Positions 28,301-40,000 of a DNA stretch of 64,000 nt are shown piece by piece. The stretch's first letter is position 1; every line of letters begins with the position of its first letter. The position numbers and the translations under genes were made by a program. Below the pieces are notes generated by a model. It saw only the letters and a program-made list of their open reading frames with translations, was not told the origin of the DNA and did no database searches. Source of the stretch: Lineus longissimus (lineage: Eukaryota > Nemertea > Pilidiophora > Heteronemertea > Lineidae); assembly GCF_910592395.1 (NCBI RefSeq), contig NC_088311.1:23530646-23594645 (forward strand). Direction: 5' to 3'.

Positions 28301-29264
28301 AAGCTAATAGGTAGACTGTTGTATCTGAGCGATTTATCGTTAAAATTGCCTGAGAAATAGCTGTGTTGTCAGCTTCTAAGTGGGAGTTGTTACAAAAATG
28401 AGTCTTGAGAAATTTTGGATGGCCACTTTTTTGAAAATAAACCTCTCATCAAATTTGAAATGATATAATTGTTTGCTCATTTTGTCCATAGTTCTGCCTG
28501 ACCAATATTTTGAGATTTGGTAATTTTTCAGGATTAGTGAATAAAATATATATTTTGAAATCTCCCAGGAGGGTTAAAAATGAATTCACCATAGTGTGAT
28601 CGATCATGTTGCATCTTTATTTTCCTTTATTATGTTGTGCGAAAGTGAGATCATTTTCATTCATATTTGGAATAAGCATTACCATTCCTTCTGTATCATT
28701 TTCAATTCGTAATTTGATAAACTTTCATAATTTCATTATACACATAAAAAGTAATGCAAGTTTTATGTCGGAAGAATAAACCTTCCTGGTATTTCTGTTG
28801 AAGTCATCCACTTAAATCAAAACTATAAACCATCGTCTCGGCCCGATATATGCAACCTGATGAGCGTTTTTAAAATGGTAAAGGCCAACATAATATACTT
28901 TGTTACCGTGCACAGCAACGCCAGAATTGTGCTGTCACTCAGGAGATAGGTTGACAACATTTTAAACTAATATTTTCTGTTAATAACAATTTGTATAAAA
29001 AGATAGAAATTTGACTCTACACTTGTAGGAATTATTTATGATTATTTTAGTAATTTTTTGTTATCAGGCTATCCTAGAATCATTGGCGGTCATCACTGTA
29101 ACTGACATGCCAACGTCTTAGTAGGAAATGTTGAGAATATAATTGATGTCGACTGCTTTTACTAGATATATGCCTTCTGAAGGCCTGCCATACCACTCTG
29201 TACTTGTATAATGTAACTAAAGCATGGGTGATTTTATTCTATGTACTTCATTGGCTTCAACAAT

Positions 29265-29270
29265 AATAAA
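29265..29270 (+). terminator. Candidate distal polyadenylation signal of the 4.1 gene
   Basis: AATAAA within caataataaagaag, followed by a T/G-rich tail (ttacttgtaggttctgctttg). It is one of several possible sites. Confidence 0.45.
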
Positions 29271-29290
29271 GAAGTTACTTGTAGGTTCTG

Positions 29291-30430
29291 CTTTGTTTTT
29301 GTCATTCTGAGAGATTGGGAAAGATAAGAGAGGAGAGAATCAGTCATTTGTAGCAGTCATCTCAGTATTGGGATACATTGTGCCTTGTTTGTGTGATGTT
29401 GTCCGCTTGTGCCTAGTTTCTCCAGGCATGTTGGGACGGGTTTTGACGAAGACCCCAGCCATAGTTGCTGCATTCTGATGGATGTGGTTGCGACCATATC
29501 ATGGTCTTCTACCTAGTGTCTTGGTTATTAGCCTCCAAACAGAATGGGGACAAGCAATACTGAGTGTAACTTGCTCTGGATGGACAGGGCGTATCGGTCC
29601 TGCCTCCAGCACAAATCTGGTTGTGACAACATGTCTTTGGCAAACCAGAATGTTGTACGATTTCAGGTTGTGACAGCAGTGTCATTGGCATCACAGACCT
29701 GCTGTTGACAATATTTGTCTCCAGTAGTGTAAAAAGTATGTGGTTGTGACTACAAATTCATCACCCGTCTCCTGCTGTCATGATGTCCGGAAGCCCACCA
29801 GAATGTAATCCACATTGACCTTGCAATGTTTCTAAAAGGTGAAAATGAGATGGCACTGGACGGCATTTCAACACGAGGCCAACGCAGGTGGGAGACAGTT
29901 GCCAATAAACACAAGAATCTTTCAAACACACAAGACTCGATCTGAATATCAAAGACATACATAGATTATAACTGTCTTCTCTGTAGCAGGGTCGAGCTGT
30001 TGTGTCAGATCTACATTGCACGATTCTAGGATGAGACGGAGAATTCGATCGACCATGTTCTTATATTGAGTGTTAACTGGTTCAATATATCAGATCCTAC
30101 TTGCTGACTTTGAGCTGGTAATCTGGGTCAGTCTCCGGTGATGTAATGATGAAGAAAAATACAATTTGTAGCGTCTCCTCCAGGGTTGTGACTGTCTTCA
30201 GAGAGTGTGTGAATTACAGACATAAGTTGGTCAATTAGACACAGAAAACTCTCCGATGTTCATGATCAAGACCCCAGCAGCGTTGCCCCCCCCCCCTTAA
30301 TGAGATGCAAACGTACTTAAGTTATGACCCAATTCAGTATTAGTGTCTCATTGACAGAAGTCATTTCTGGAAGGACACGCCGGTTCGTCCTCCAAGCTGA
30401 TATATCCGTACGACACTCATCTTCTCTGGT
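29291..30430. other. Intergenic sequence, no gene recognised
   Basis: Short ORFs on both strands overlap each other and carry no recognisable motifs. The phrase 'gttgtgac' recurs several times between 29480 and 29760, suggesting an old degenerate repeat. A run of C lies at about 30286. Confidence 0.5.
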
Positions 30431-30588
30431 GCTGCCATCTGAGCTAAGAAAATGGAACTAGACAATTACTAAAAATTAAAAATATCGCCCGTTTTTAGGG
30501 CGGGGGACGATTTACAGCTGGAACCCCAAACCAACCACCGCAGATCCGTCATTCATCATGTCGAAGCAAGTATGAACCTGGTTTAATC

Positions 30589-31396
30589 ATGCGGCTTATC
30601 TTACTATACATATGCAGTCAAGTTGTTTATATACCACCCAAATTCGGCCCGCATTCCTCCCATGGGTACGTCGTCTGTTCGTTTCTTGTAGTACCGATGG
30701 TCCACGGCAGGGGAGCTACAGGGAGGGAATGACCCAGAACCTGGTATGTACACAACAGCTCAGGGGAGCTAGGAAGGAAGGACTTTCGTTTAAACTGACC
30801 AGAACCTGGTATAACTGTCCTAAATGTCTGGTCCAGGGTAGTCTCTTTATGTAATTAAGGGTGACTTTGATCTCCTGCTCTCCTCAGTCAGATGGACAGC
30901 TACACAAAACTAGAATCCTGGAGAAAAGACAACCTGGATCATGTCACATCTAGTCGGGACAAGACAAAAAATCAGGTGGCATTTTAATGATCAGGGATTC
31001 ACCATGGTGAATTCAGTGTTCACCATGGTAAATGAGAGTTAACCATGCTCACCATGGTGAAATCTTATCCGTGTGGGGTTTTTCAGCCTGCTTTTTTCCC
31101 AGGCGCAGCACACGGACAAAATGATTTCTCCAAGCTGTACCCCCTGATTCACTGTATCACCTTTAGGGCTAGGCACAGCCCAAGGGTTTGTGTAATACCA
31201 TTTATATCACTCGGCATTGATCCCATACATGTTGCTGTGGTACATGCCTAACTTCTTCATATATCAAAAAGTGGTTACTCTTAGTAGCTTTGAAGGACAT
31301 GCTACTGACGAGCTGCGAGCGATAATGTTCACGGCGATCATTAACCCCTGATTTCCTCAGGATGGCATGATAATGGATGAAATGACTGCAAACTAA
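30589..31396 (+). CDS. Hypothetical small gene in tandem unit 1 (66 aa, spliced model)
   Basis: Product not recognised. Three segments join in phase: 30589-30665 (ATG start, ends ccatgg/gtacgt), 30888-30975 (acceptor ctctcctcag, donor aatcag/gtggca) and 31361-31396 (acceptor tttcctcag, TAA stop). The model is 201 nt. It begins MRLILLYICSQVVYIPPKFG, contains MDSYTKLESWRKDN and ends DGMIMDEMTAN. An alternative ATG at 30558 gives MSKQ directly before a gtatga donor. An 80-aa single-exon frame overlaps in another frame at 30612-30854. No family match was recalled and the start context is poor, so existence as a gene is an inference from repeated splice signals. Confidence 0.28.
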
Positions 31397-31617
31397 TACT
31401 GATGCCAGTAACTCAACTATTATGATGAAACATTCGTCAAAGTTGTCGTCACTGTCATGTGCCTCCACCTGAGCTAAGAAATTGGAACTATACTTTGAAT
31501 AAAATCAAAAATATCGCCCGTTTTTAGGGCGGGGGACGATTTACAGCTGGAACCCCAAACCAACCACCGCAGATCCGTCATTCATCATGTCTAAGCAAGT
31601 ATGAACCTGGTTTAATC

Positions 31618-32419
31618 ATGCGGCTTATCTTACTATACATATGCAGTCAAGTTGTTTATATACCACCCAAATTCGGCCCGCATTCCTCCCATGGGTACGT
31701 CGTCTATTCGTTTCTTGTAGTACCGAGGGTCCACGGCAGGGGAGCTGCAGGGAGGGAATGACCCAGAACCTGGTATGTACACAACAGGGAGCTGGGGAGG
31801 AAGGACTTTCGTTTAAACTGACCAGAACCTGGTATAACTGTCCTAAACGTCTGGTCCAGAGTAGTCTCCTTATGTAATTAAGGGTGACTTTGATCTCCTG
31901 CTCTCCTCAGTCAGATGGACAGCTACACAAAACTAGAATCCTGGAGAAAAGACAACCTGGATCATGTCACATCTAGTCGGGACAAGACAAAAAATCAGGT
32001 CGCATTTTAATGATCAGGGATTCACCATGGTGAATTCAGTGTTCACCATGGTAAATGAGAGTTAACCATGCTCACCATGGTGAAATCTTATCCGTGTGGG
32101 GTTTTTCAGCCTGCTTTTTTCCCAGGCGCAGCACACGGACAAAATGATTTCTCCAAGCTGTACCCCCGGATTCACTGTATCACCTTTTGGGCTAGGCACA
32201 GCCCAAGGGTTTGTGTAATACCATTTATATCACTCAGCATTGATCCCATACATGTTGCTGTGGCACATGCCTAACTTCTTCATATATCAAAAAGTGGTTA
32301 CTCTTAGTAGCTTTGAAGGACATGCTACTGACGAGCTGCGAGCGATAATGTTCACGGCGATCATTAACCCCTGATTTCCTCAGGATGGCATGATAATGGA
32401 TGAAATGACTGAAAACTAA
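31618..32419 (+). CDS. Hypothetical small gene in tandem unit 2 (66 aa, spliced model)
   Basis: Segments 31618-31694, 31911-31998 and 32384-32419 reproduce the unit-1 model with the same phases and splice sites. The second donor is aatcag/gtcgca. The predicted proteins differ at one position near the end (MTEN instead of MTAN). Function unknown; same caveats as for unit 1. Confidence 0.28.
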
Positions 32420-32640
32420 TACTGATGCCAGTAACTCAACTATTATGATAAAACATTCGTCAAAGTTGTCGTCACTGTCATGTGCCTCCACCTGAGCTAA
32501 GAAATTGGAACTATACTTTGAATAAAATCAAAAATATCGCCCGTTTTTAGGGCGGGGGACGATTTACAGCTGGAACCCCAAACCAACTACCGCAGATCCG
32601 TCATTCATCATGTCTAAGCAAGTATGAACCTGGTTTAATC

Positions 32641-33026
32641 ATGCGGCTTATCTTACTATACATATGCAGTCAAGTTGTTTATATACCACCCAAATTCGGC
32701 CCGCATTCCTCCCGTGGGTACGTCGTCTATTCGTTTCTTGTAGTACTGATGGTCCACGGCAGGGGAGCTACAGGGAGGGAATGACCCAGAACCTGGTATG
32801 TACACAACAGGGGAGCTATATAGGGAGGAAGGACTTTCGTTTAAATTGACCAGAACCTTGTATAACTGTCCTAAACGTCTGGTCCAGAGTAGCCTCTTTA
32901 TGTAATTAAGGGTGACTTTGATCTCCTGCTCTCCTCAGTCAGATGGACAGCTACACAAAACTAGAATCCTGGAGAAAAGACAACCTGGATCATGTCACAT
33001 CTAGTCGGGACAAGACAAAAGATCAG
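32641..33026 (+). pseudogene. Truncated copy of the hypothetical small gene in tandem unit 3
   Basis: Segments 32641-32717 and 32939-33026 are intact and in phase. One His-to-Arg change lies in the first (ccgtgg/gtacgt) and one Asn-to-Asp in the second. The third exon is absent because the repeat copy ends at 33101. If the unit is a gene, this copy lacks its terminal exon. Confidence 0.25.
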
Positions 33027-33125
33027 GTGGCATTTTAATGATCAGGGATGCACCATGGTGAATTCAGTGTTCACCATGGTAAATGAGAGTTAACCATGCT
33101 CCAGGAGGTGAATGCAGGATTTGAA

Positions 33126-33149
33126 CCCCCCCCCTCCCCCCCCCCCCCC
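33126..33149 (+). repeat. Poly-C tract
   Basis: A run of C interrupted once by T, immediately downstream of the truncated third tandem unit. It may mark the repeat breakpoint. Confidence 0.85.
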
Positions 33150-34098
33150 AGCTCAGCTAATTACTGCTATTAGCGGAGGATACAAATATGACATGCAAAT
33201 AAGAAAGAAAGGTTTGAAATGCGAATGAATTCATCGTCTGCGGCTATAGTTGGAACTGAGGTGGCAGGTCTTCAGTCTACACTCCAGTGACTGGGAGTAT
33301 GAATTACACGACTAGGTTTTGATTTATAGATGGCAGATAAGAACTTATATTAAAAGGAAAGTCGTGTAACATTTTAGTATTTATGTCACTTGTATATTAA
33401 TGTCTCATATTAATTGCCGATAAAATATGTCGTCAGTTTAAGATGACATCAGCACTGAGCATGCTAAGTTTTAATGCCTGCCCACTCCAGGTACCTCCAG
33501 TGCTCCTCATGCCTAGTCTATATTTTGGTCGTGAACTGCATTTAACAGGAGAGGTCGTTCCCCGGCGAACTCGGCCCGGCCCTTCTGAAATCAGCAGAAA
33601 AACCTTCAATTTTCTCCTGTATCGCCCAATGAATTATCTTCAAATTTACAGGAAAGGTAGACTATGGCATACCAACTAAACGAGTGCAACTGATATTCAC
33701 ATATAAGAAGAAATTAAACCAAAAAAAACAAAAATGTATAACCCAGGCCGAGTTGGTTTTTTACCCAGGCCGAGTTGGTCCGGGCCGAGGCCGAGTTGGT
33801 AGGCTGAGTTGGTAGGCGGAGTTGGCCCTGCTGCACCAGTGAGACAGGCTTTGCACCGGTGATCACCGTTGACGATGCTTGGAGAATGTTTCAGTGGGTG
33901 CATGTAAATTGGACATTTGGCCCGGCGCCCGGGAGATTGCTGAGTTATATGAAAAAAATATTTATACAAAAAATACACTTTTGCGGGAAAATCGGGCACG
34001 TGGGTGTTCAAAAGTCATAACAAAAATTTTCCTGGGTTATATCATTTAACATTAGTCGTCCAGAATATATTCTACACAATTTCGTTCATTTCTGAAAG
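33150..34098. other. Intergenic sequence and TPR upstream region
   Basis: No gene was recognised. At 33741-33828 a short degenerate tandem repeat of ccgagttggt occurs about six times. The roughly 190 bp before the TPR start are AT-rich, without a clear TATA box; the transcription start is not determinable. Confidence 0.55.
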
Positions 34099-37000
34099 AT
34101 GGCTTCCGGCGGCCAAGTTTCTGTGCTTTTGAACATTTTAGAGGAAAATGTCTATCAAACTCTGTCTTCTGAAGTGAAAGACAAGATAAAATGTCATCTT
34201 GATGGTTTGCAGAACACAATCGAAGAGCTGAAGGGTGCAACTGAAAAGCTCCGCGTTGATTCTGGTGCGTAAATTGCACTATGTCTCATGTGACTATGTT
34301 TTGTGTAAAATAGACCGTAGTGGCCTAACTGCAGAATAGCCGGGACAGTAGTAGCTCTGTACATTATGTACACTCTGTCCCTAGGTAGCATGCCATTTCG
34401 AGTATCTGTAGCTGTTAAAAGGCCTATTGTAAGCTTTCCTCATTAACAGTATAGTCATCTACAAGTTACCCTAAACTGAGCTCAATATCATCATTGCCGG
34501 ATTTTGCTGTCATTTGCTAAATCTGACAAGATTGTATAATCTGAGACTTTACTTTCTTTACATACAGAGCAAAGATACTTTGAACTTGAAGCTCAAGTGA
34601 TCTCATCAAAAGGACAGTATGAAAATGAACACAGAAAGAACCATGAATTGCTATTGGCAAAGTCGACTCTTGGTAAGTAACCTGATCATGAATAAGAGCA
34701 GTAGATGTTGCTCCAGGACACCCTGAAGAGGCTTGATTGATAGGATTCTAGAAAATGATCTAGATATTCTGCGGGATTGTTGAACTATTTGGCCATGTCT
34801 GACGTTGCTTTCTCCTGGTATTTCACTGATAAAACTTTTGAGATTGTCTTTGATTTCAGAGGAGAATCTTAAAGCGACCCAAGAGCGAATTGAAGAAGCA
34901 GAAAAACAACTTCACCAACTCGCCCTTGATAAGGTACCCTTCACCAAAGCATATTGAATTGTTGTTTGAATTGACAGATGACCAGATATTTACTTACATT
35001 GAAGAAGTCAGATTTTCTTGTCCGTTCGACCTTGTAATCGTTTCTTGCATGCGGCTGGTTTACTGGTTTACATTTCGTCACCTTTGGAGAGTTGACCTAG
35101 GTGCAAATTCTTACATGGATTATCTTCTGTCTGATGTCATGAAAACTGAAATTAGCCCCCCACCCCCCACCTCGTCAATTCTATTCCTGCTTTCAATGAA
35201 GACTCTTAATGGAGCTCAACATACTTCACATTACAGAGTCAGCTAGAAACGAGCAAGACACAACTTGAACTTGAGAAGACGGATCTCATGCAGATGCTCG
35301 AGAAGAAGTCAAAGGAGACAGAATCACTCTACGGTGAGGGAAACATTTCAATAATCCCTTGTCAACTTTCAGTCCAAACAGGAAAAAGTTGATGTAACAT
35401 TTGCATTCGAAACTGTTACACAGATATATTACCAAGTGCCAGGACCCATATTGCTTTTCTATTCCTAGATTCATGGCTTTCCAACTAATAAGTTTGCTTG
35501 TAGGTACATGTGGTAAAAATGCATCTTTCCTGTAGGATTATACTTAAAAGTCACATGTAGCAATCACTTGAACCACCCTACTTATTTTATACAATTCTTT
35601 GAGAATAAGCTTACAGTTTTGTTGGTTACTAATTCTGTTGATCCCTATGTTCCAGAGGAATGGAAAACCATTTCCGACAAAGTTGGCAATGCCAATTCAG
35701 CAAAAGTTGATGCTCTTGCCAAGTTGGAAGAAATTCAAAGCCGGGAGGTCTCCACTAAGGTACTATATCAGTGCTTGTTTACTTCTTAAAACTGAAAATT
35801 TCTCTGTGAAGAGCAGTCGGGTGTGGTTAAGGTGCCTGCCTCTTTTCCAAGTGTCTTGAATCTTTAGTTTGGTCAAGCAATCAGAGGGGTAAGAACTGTT
35901 GTTTGCTCGAGTTCAAGTACATGTACATGTGAATAGTGCTGTCACTTTTTATTGTTACCTCAAAGCGCAGCTAGTGAGACTGATGCAAGCACTCGGAGAT
36001 GGACCTTTGTCAATGAAAGGCGCCTTGTAAATGTGACTATGATATGACATATAAATACAGGATGTGTGTTTGATTTACCAATTTCAGCATCGAGAGCAGA
36101 AATTGGAACAAGAGCGTGACCATCTTCAGATGCAGAACACATGGCTGGAGGGGGAGTTGACAACGAAGACAGAGGAGCTACTCAACATGAGGAAAGATCT
36201 GGTAAGCTTTCGGCCCAAGTTTTGGGGAAAATGATCAAAAGCAATAATTGATTTTTTCCAATGTTAACATATTAGGGTGAACTGTGCACATGTTTAGTGT
36301 CCTTTCCCTTTAAGTAAGAATAACAAATGGTTAGTAATCATGTTATTTACTAATAATTGTAAAATCATCCTTTGATGGAATATCTTTATTTTCAGTCAAG
36401 TCGCTTCCTGGAGGTTAATAGTCAGTTAGAAGGAAAGACGGATGAAGTCACACATCTGCAAAACCTGGTTGAGGACTTGAGGACTCAGAATGAGGAGAAG
36501 GCCAAGAGAATTGAAGCTTACATACAGAAAGTTAACGAGGTGAGTGTCTCCGTCGATTGATGTTGTTAAAGTCTGTACTGCAGAGAGTGGGACAAGGTTT
36601 TTTTCCATTAGTTCAAGTACCGTATTTTCCGGATTATCCCCCGCACTGCCATATGACCCGCACCCCCTTTGACCATTACCTAAAGCCACGCAAGACCCGC
36701 ACCTGATTATGACCCGCACTGCTCCAAGACCCGCATTTTCCAAAAATAGTAAGCCATTCATTGATGTTGACATCCTAGAACCGCCATGTTTTTTTTAATT
36801 GTTAACCAAAGTGGATCAATTCCAGCATGGCCGTAACTTGTTTTGAAGTGAAGGGCCTATTTTCCCTAGCGGAGACATCACAAACTATGCGATCATGGCG
36901 GAAATATTGGTTGAAAACAATGCGAAAACGATGGACATAAATCCTTATCAAGAAACCAGTTTGGTCCCCTTTTTTTTCTTTGGGGTTGGGGCTTATCCCT

Positions 37001-40000
37001 CTCAGAATCCACGCAAGACCCGCACCTTTATATTACCCGCACCCCCACTATTTGGGGCTGTTTGAGGGCAAAAAGTAGCGGGTCATACGCCGGAAAATAC
37101 GGTACTGTGGCGAAGAGTGAGTGAGATTTAAAACCATTACGCATTCTGTTGGTTTGTTTCCAGGCAAGAGAAGCCCAGCTACTGTCAGAAGAACAATTCA
37201 AACTGGAGCTGCAGTCACAAAAGAAACTCGTCTCATTGTATAAGTCTTCTTCTGAGGAGTCTGACAGCAGGGTCAAAGAACTTCTAAACGCCATTGCAGA
37301 ACTACAGAAAATCGTACATGAATCGTCGGAGGTGACGAAGAAATTAGAATCCGAGGCGGATGAGAAGGATGAAGAGTGGAGATTACAAGTGAGGGAGAGG
37401 GATGAGACGATCACTAGGCAACAGAAGGAGCTGGAGCATGCTAACGACCTTATCACGATAGCCAAGAGGAGAGGTGAGTGGAGAGATTGTTTGCTGAGAT
37501 TGAATGTTGGCTAAGTCCGGGTCTGAATGACTGAAGCCAGCAAATTGGGCAGGACACTGACACTGTCATCCGCAAGCATCATCATGACTATCATTTCATT
37601 TTAGGTGGCATCCCCCTTTCTGAGGAGGGTATAGAGGCCATGTCCCCTACTGCGGCGGCGGCCAGCAAACTGCTCAAGTCAGGGATGACGCTGACGCAGA
37701 TATACAGCGAGTACGTCCAAGCGACAGATGCACTGCAGATGGAGAAGGAAGAGAATCGTCGCCTAAATCAATATCTTGATCAGATTCTGCAGGAGATTGA
37801 GGAGCGGACGCCGGTGATGAAGAAGCAGAGGGAGGATTATGAAGCGGCGATGCAGACGATCAACCAGATGACGAGCCAGCTGGATACTGCTATGATCGTA
37901 AGGCTAAGCAGAACAAATAATTTGTTTGTACTTACTTTCTGACACCCTGAGTATAAAAATCTTCTTGAAAATATTCTATGGCTTTCTTCACTTTCTCTAG
38001 TAATAAGGACCATTGTCATTGATGAAACGTTAAAGTGTTCTTTGACAGCAAAATTTGAGTTGAAGGCATAATTACCACAGAAAGCTTTCATTCCCTCTTT
38101 TTCTGATCTTCAGGAGGGCGAAAAGACGAGAATTGAATTGGATGAAAATCACCGCCGTGTAGGAAACCTTAGCCGGGACAACAAGCGACTTCAACAACAA
38201 ACAGTTGATCTAGGTTTACAGGTAGGCAAACTGTCTTATAGTTCACTGAAGTCTGTTCTTACAGCTAAAAATCATGTTGGATCCATTAACTTGAAATGCA
38301 GGAACTTTCAAGTGCAAAGCTTTTGCCGTTAAATTTCTGAAGCAATTGTGAAATGTGAAATTAAGTCTACAGCCAATCGAAAATTTGCCAACTTTTAGCT
38401 TTGCGAACATTTTCCAGAACTTAAAACAAAGTATGTTACATGGATTTATTCAGGTGCGAATGTTGGTCAAAGAGTTGGAAGAGGCTCGTGGAACGTGCGT
38501 GTCGACATCCCAAGATGTTGCCAACGTCTCCGTGGGAGAAGTTTCCAGTTCTTCCAACCTGATAACGGAGAAACTTGTCACGTTCAGAAGTATCGAAGAA
38601 CTCCAGGAGCAGAACCAGAAGCTGTTGCAGGTCGTGCGCGAACTCAGTGAGAAGAGGGAAGAAGAGGATAAAATGACTGTGGATGCCAAGTGAGACATCT
38701 TGAAACTTTCAAGTCGGTCAATATTAAACCATATAGTGTTTTTGTTTACCAGTGAAAACTGGACTGAAATGGCCACATAAGATTATAATCCATCACCTCT
38801 GAGGTCTGGCTTTCAATTCCAAGTCAGAGCGGATCCTCATGAGGTAGACAGAGTTAATCCTGGAAGCGGCTTGTCTTTTTCACTGGATAAATTATAGAAA
38901 CACTTTCTTGTTCTCTTTCAGAACATCTGAGCTGAAGAAGGAGCTCGATGTCGCACTTGAGGAACTCAATGACATCCGAGCTGCCAGGACCAGACAAGCT
39001 GAAATGGTAGGCCCTAATATGTCTGTTATTGTGTTCTTCCTGCTACGATTGATTGAAATTGCAGCTGGGCAGGTCTGGGTCACAAGTTAATTGACAATGC
39101 CTATCAAACAGTGTCCTAAATAATGCTCAGTTCACAATGTAATACTTCTCAATGATCAGTTCTCAAGGTAATATCCTTCTTAAATTCAATATCGTATTGA
39201 TTTGCATACATCATTTCCTTCAGGTTGAGAGCATTGTTCGACAAAGAGACATGTATCGTGTTCTGCTGGCCCAGACATCTACAACACCTGTAAGTAGGAG
39301 AGAGAGAGCCCAAGTTATAGATACGGCAGTGCCAATTTGGTGCCTGACTGTAGTGGCACGTAAATACACTCATCCTGCCGTTGAGGAGGAATCTTCCTGG
39401 AGAATAACACCTTCAAGTTGAGAGCAAACACTAAGATATCCACAAATTCATGACCAGTAATGGGTTAACAGTATCATGTTTCAATTTCAGATTCCAAGTT
39501 CGCCATTCCAGACATCAACTCCGGCTCGTCGAGCTCCAGCGTCGCCAGCTGTGCAGAGTGACAGCCCGGCCACTGACAAGAGACTGAAGGAGGCTACTTC
39601 AGCCATCAAGGACTTACAGGAGGAGTTGGCTACCTACAAGAAAGAGAGAGCAAATAATGAAAAGTATGACACGACAGTTCTCGGCAGTATAAGATTTTCA
39701 AAAATGTTTTGGGTGAAATTAATTCTTAGTCATTTGAATTCCTTGCTTGGAGCTTAGAAACATTAACTCCTCCTTAAACTAAAGCTAGACCAACCCCTTT
39801 CATTTCAGATTACTTAATGACCAGTTAGACAAAACTCGGCAAGAACTGTCCGACCACCGAGTGCAGAATGCCAAGCTGGCATCCCAGTTGGACTATTCCG
39901 TTGAGAGATTCAACATCGTGCAAAAGAATTGTGAGAGTTATAAGAAAGAGATTGCTGCACTGAGAGACAAGAACCAACAATATACAACATCGATCGTCAA

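Larger units (their letters stand above)
24434..29290 (+). other. Putative 3' untranslated region of the 4.1 gene
   Basis: No exon-like coding sequence follows the TAG at 24431. A donor-like aag/gtttgtg near 24443 and a strong acceptor ctttttcag near 25373 suggest an intron starting only a few bases after the stop, which would remove MITE copy 2. Consensus AATAAA signals occur at 26780, 28775 and 29265. The last is in an aataataaag context just before clearly different sequence and may be the distal end. Usage is inferred. Confidence 0.5.
30431..33101 (+). repeat. Head-to-tail tandem repeat of a ~1.03-kb unit, 2.6 copies
   Basis: Units start with ctgagctaagaaa at about 30438, 31468 and 32491, giving spacings of about 1030 and 1023 bp. 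Copies differ by a few percent at most. The third copy stops abruptly after gagttaaccatgctc at 33101. Each unit contains a small hairpin (atcgcccgtttttagggcg), repeated palindromic caccatggtg motifs and the exon-like segments listed separately. High similarity implies a recent duplication or continuing homogenisation. Confidence 0.92.

Noticed and set aside
30541-30720. Possible small nuclear or ribosomal RNA similarity in the tandem unit
   Set aside because: Short words (catgtctaag, gaacctggtt, ggcaggggag) recall 18S rRNA or U1 snRNA, but order and spacing do not match and no conserved core is present.
30612-30854. 80-aa single-exon frame repeated in the tandem units
   Set aside because: It overlaps the spliced model in another frame. 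Its C-terminal half shifts between copies through small indels (LRGARKEG versus GAGEEG), so it is less consistent than the spliced frame, though not excluded.
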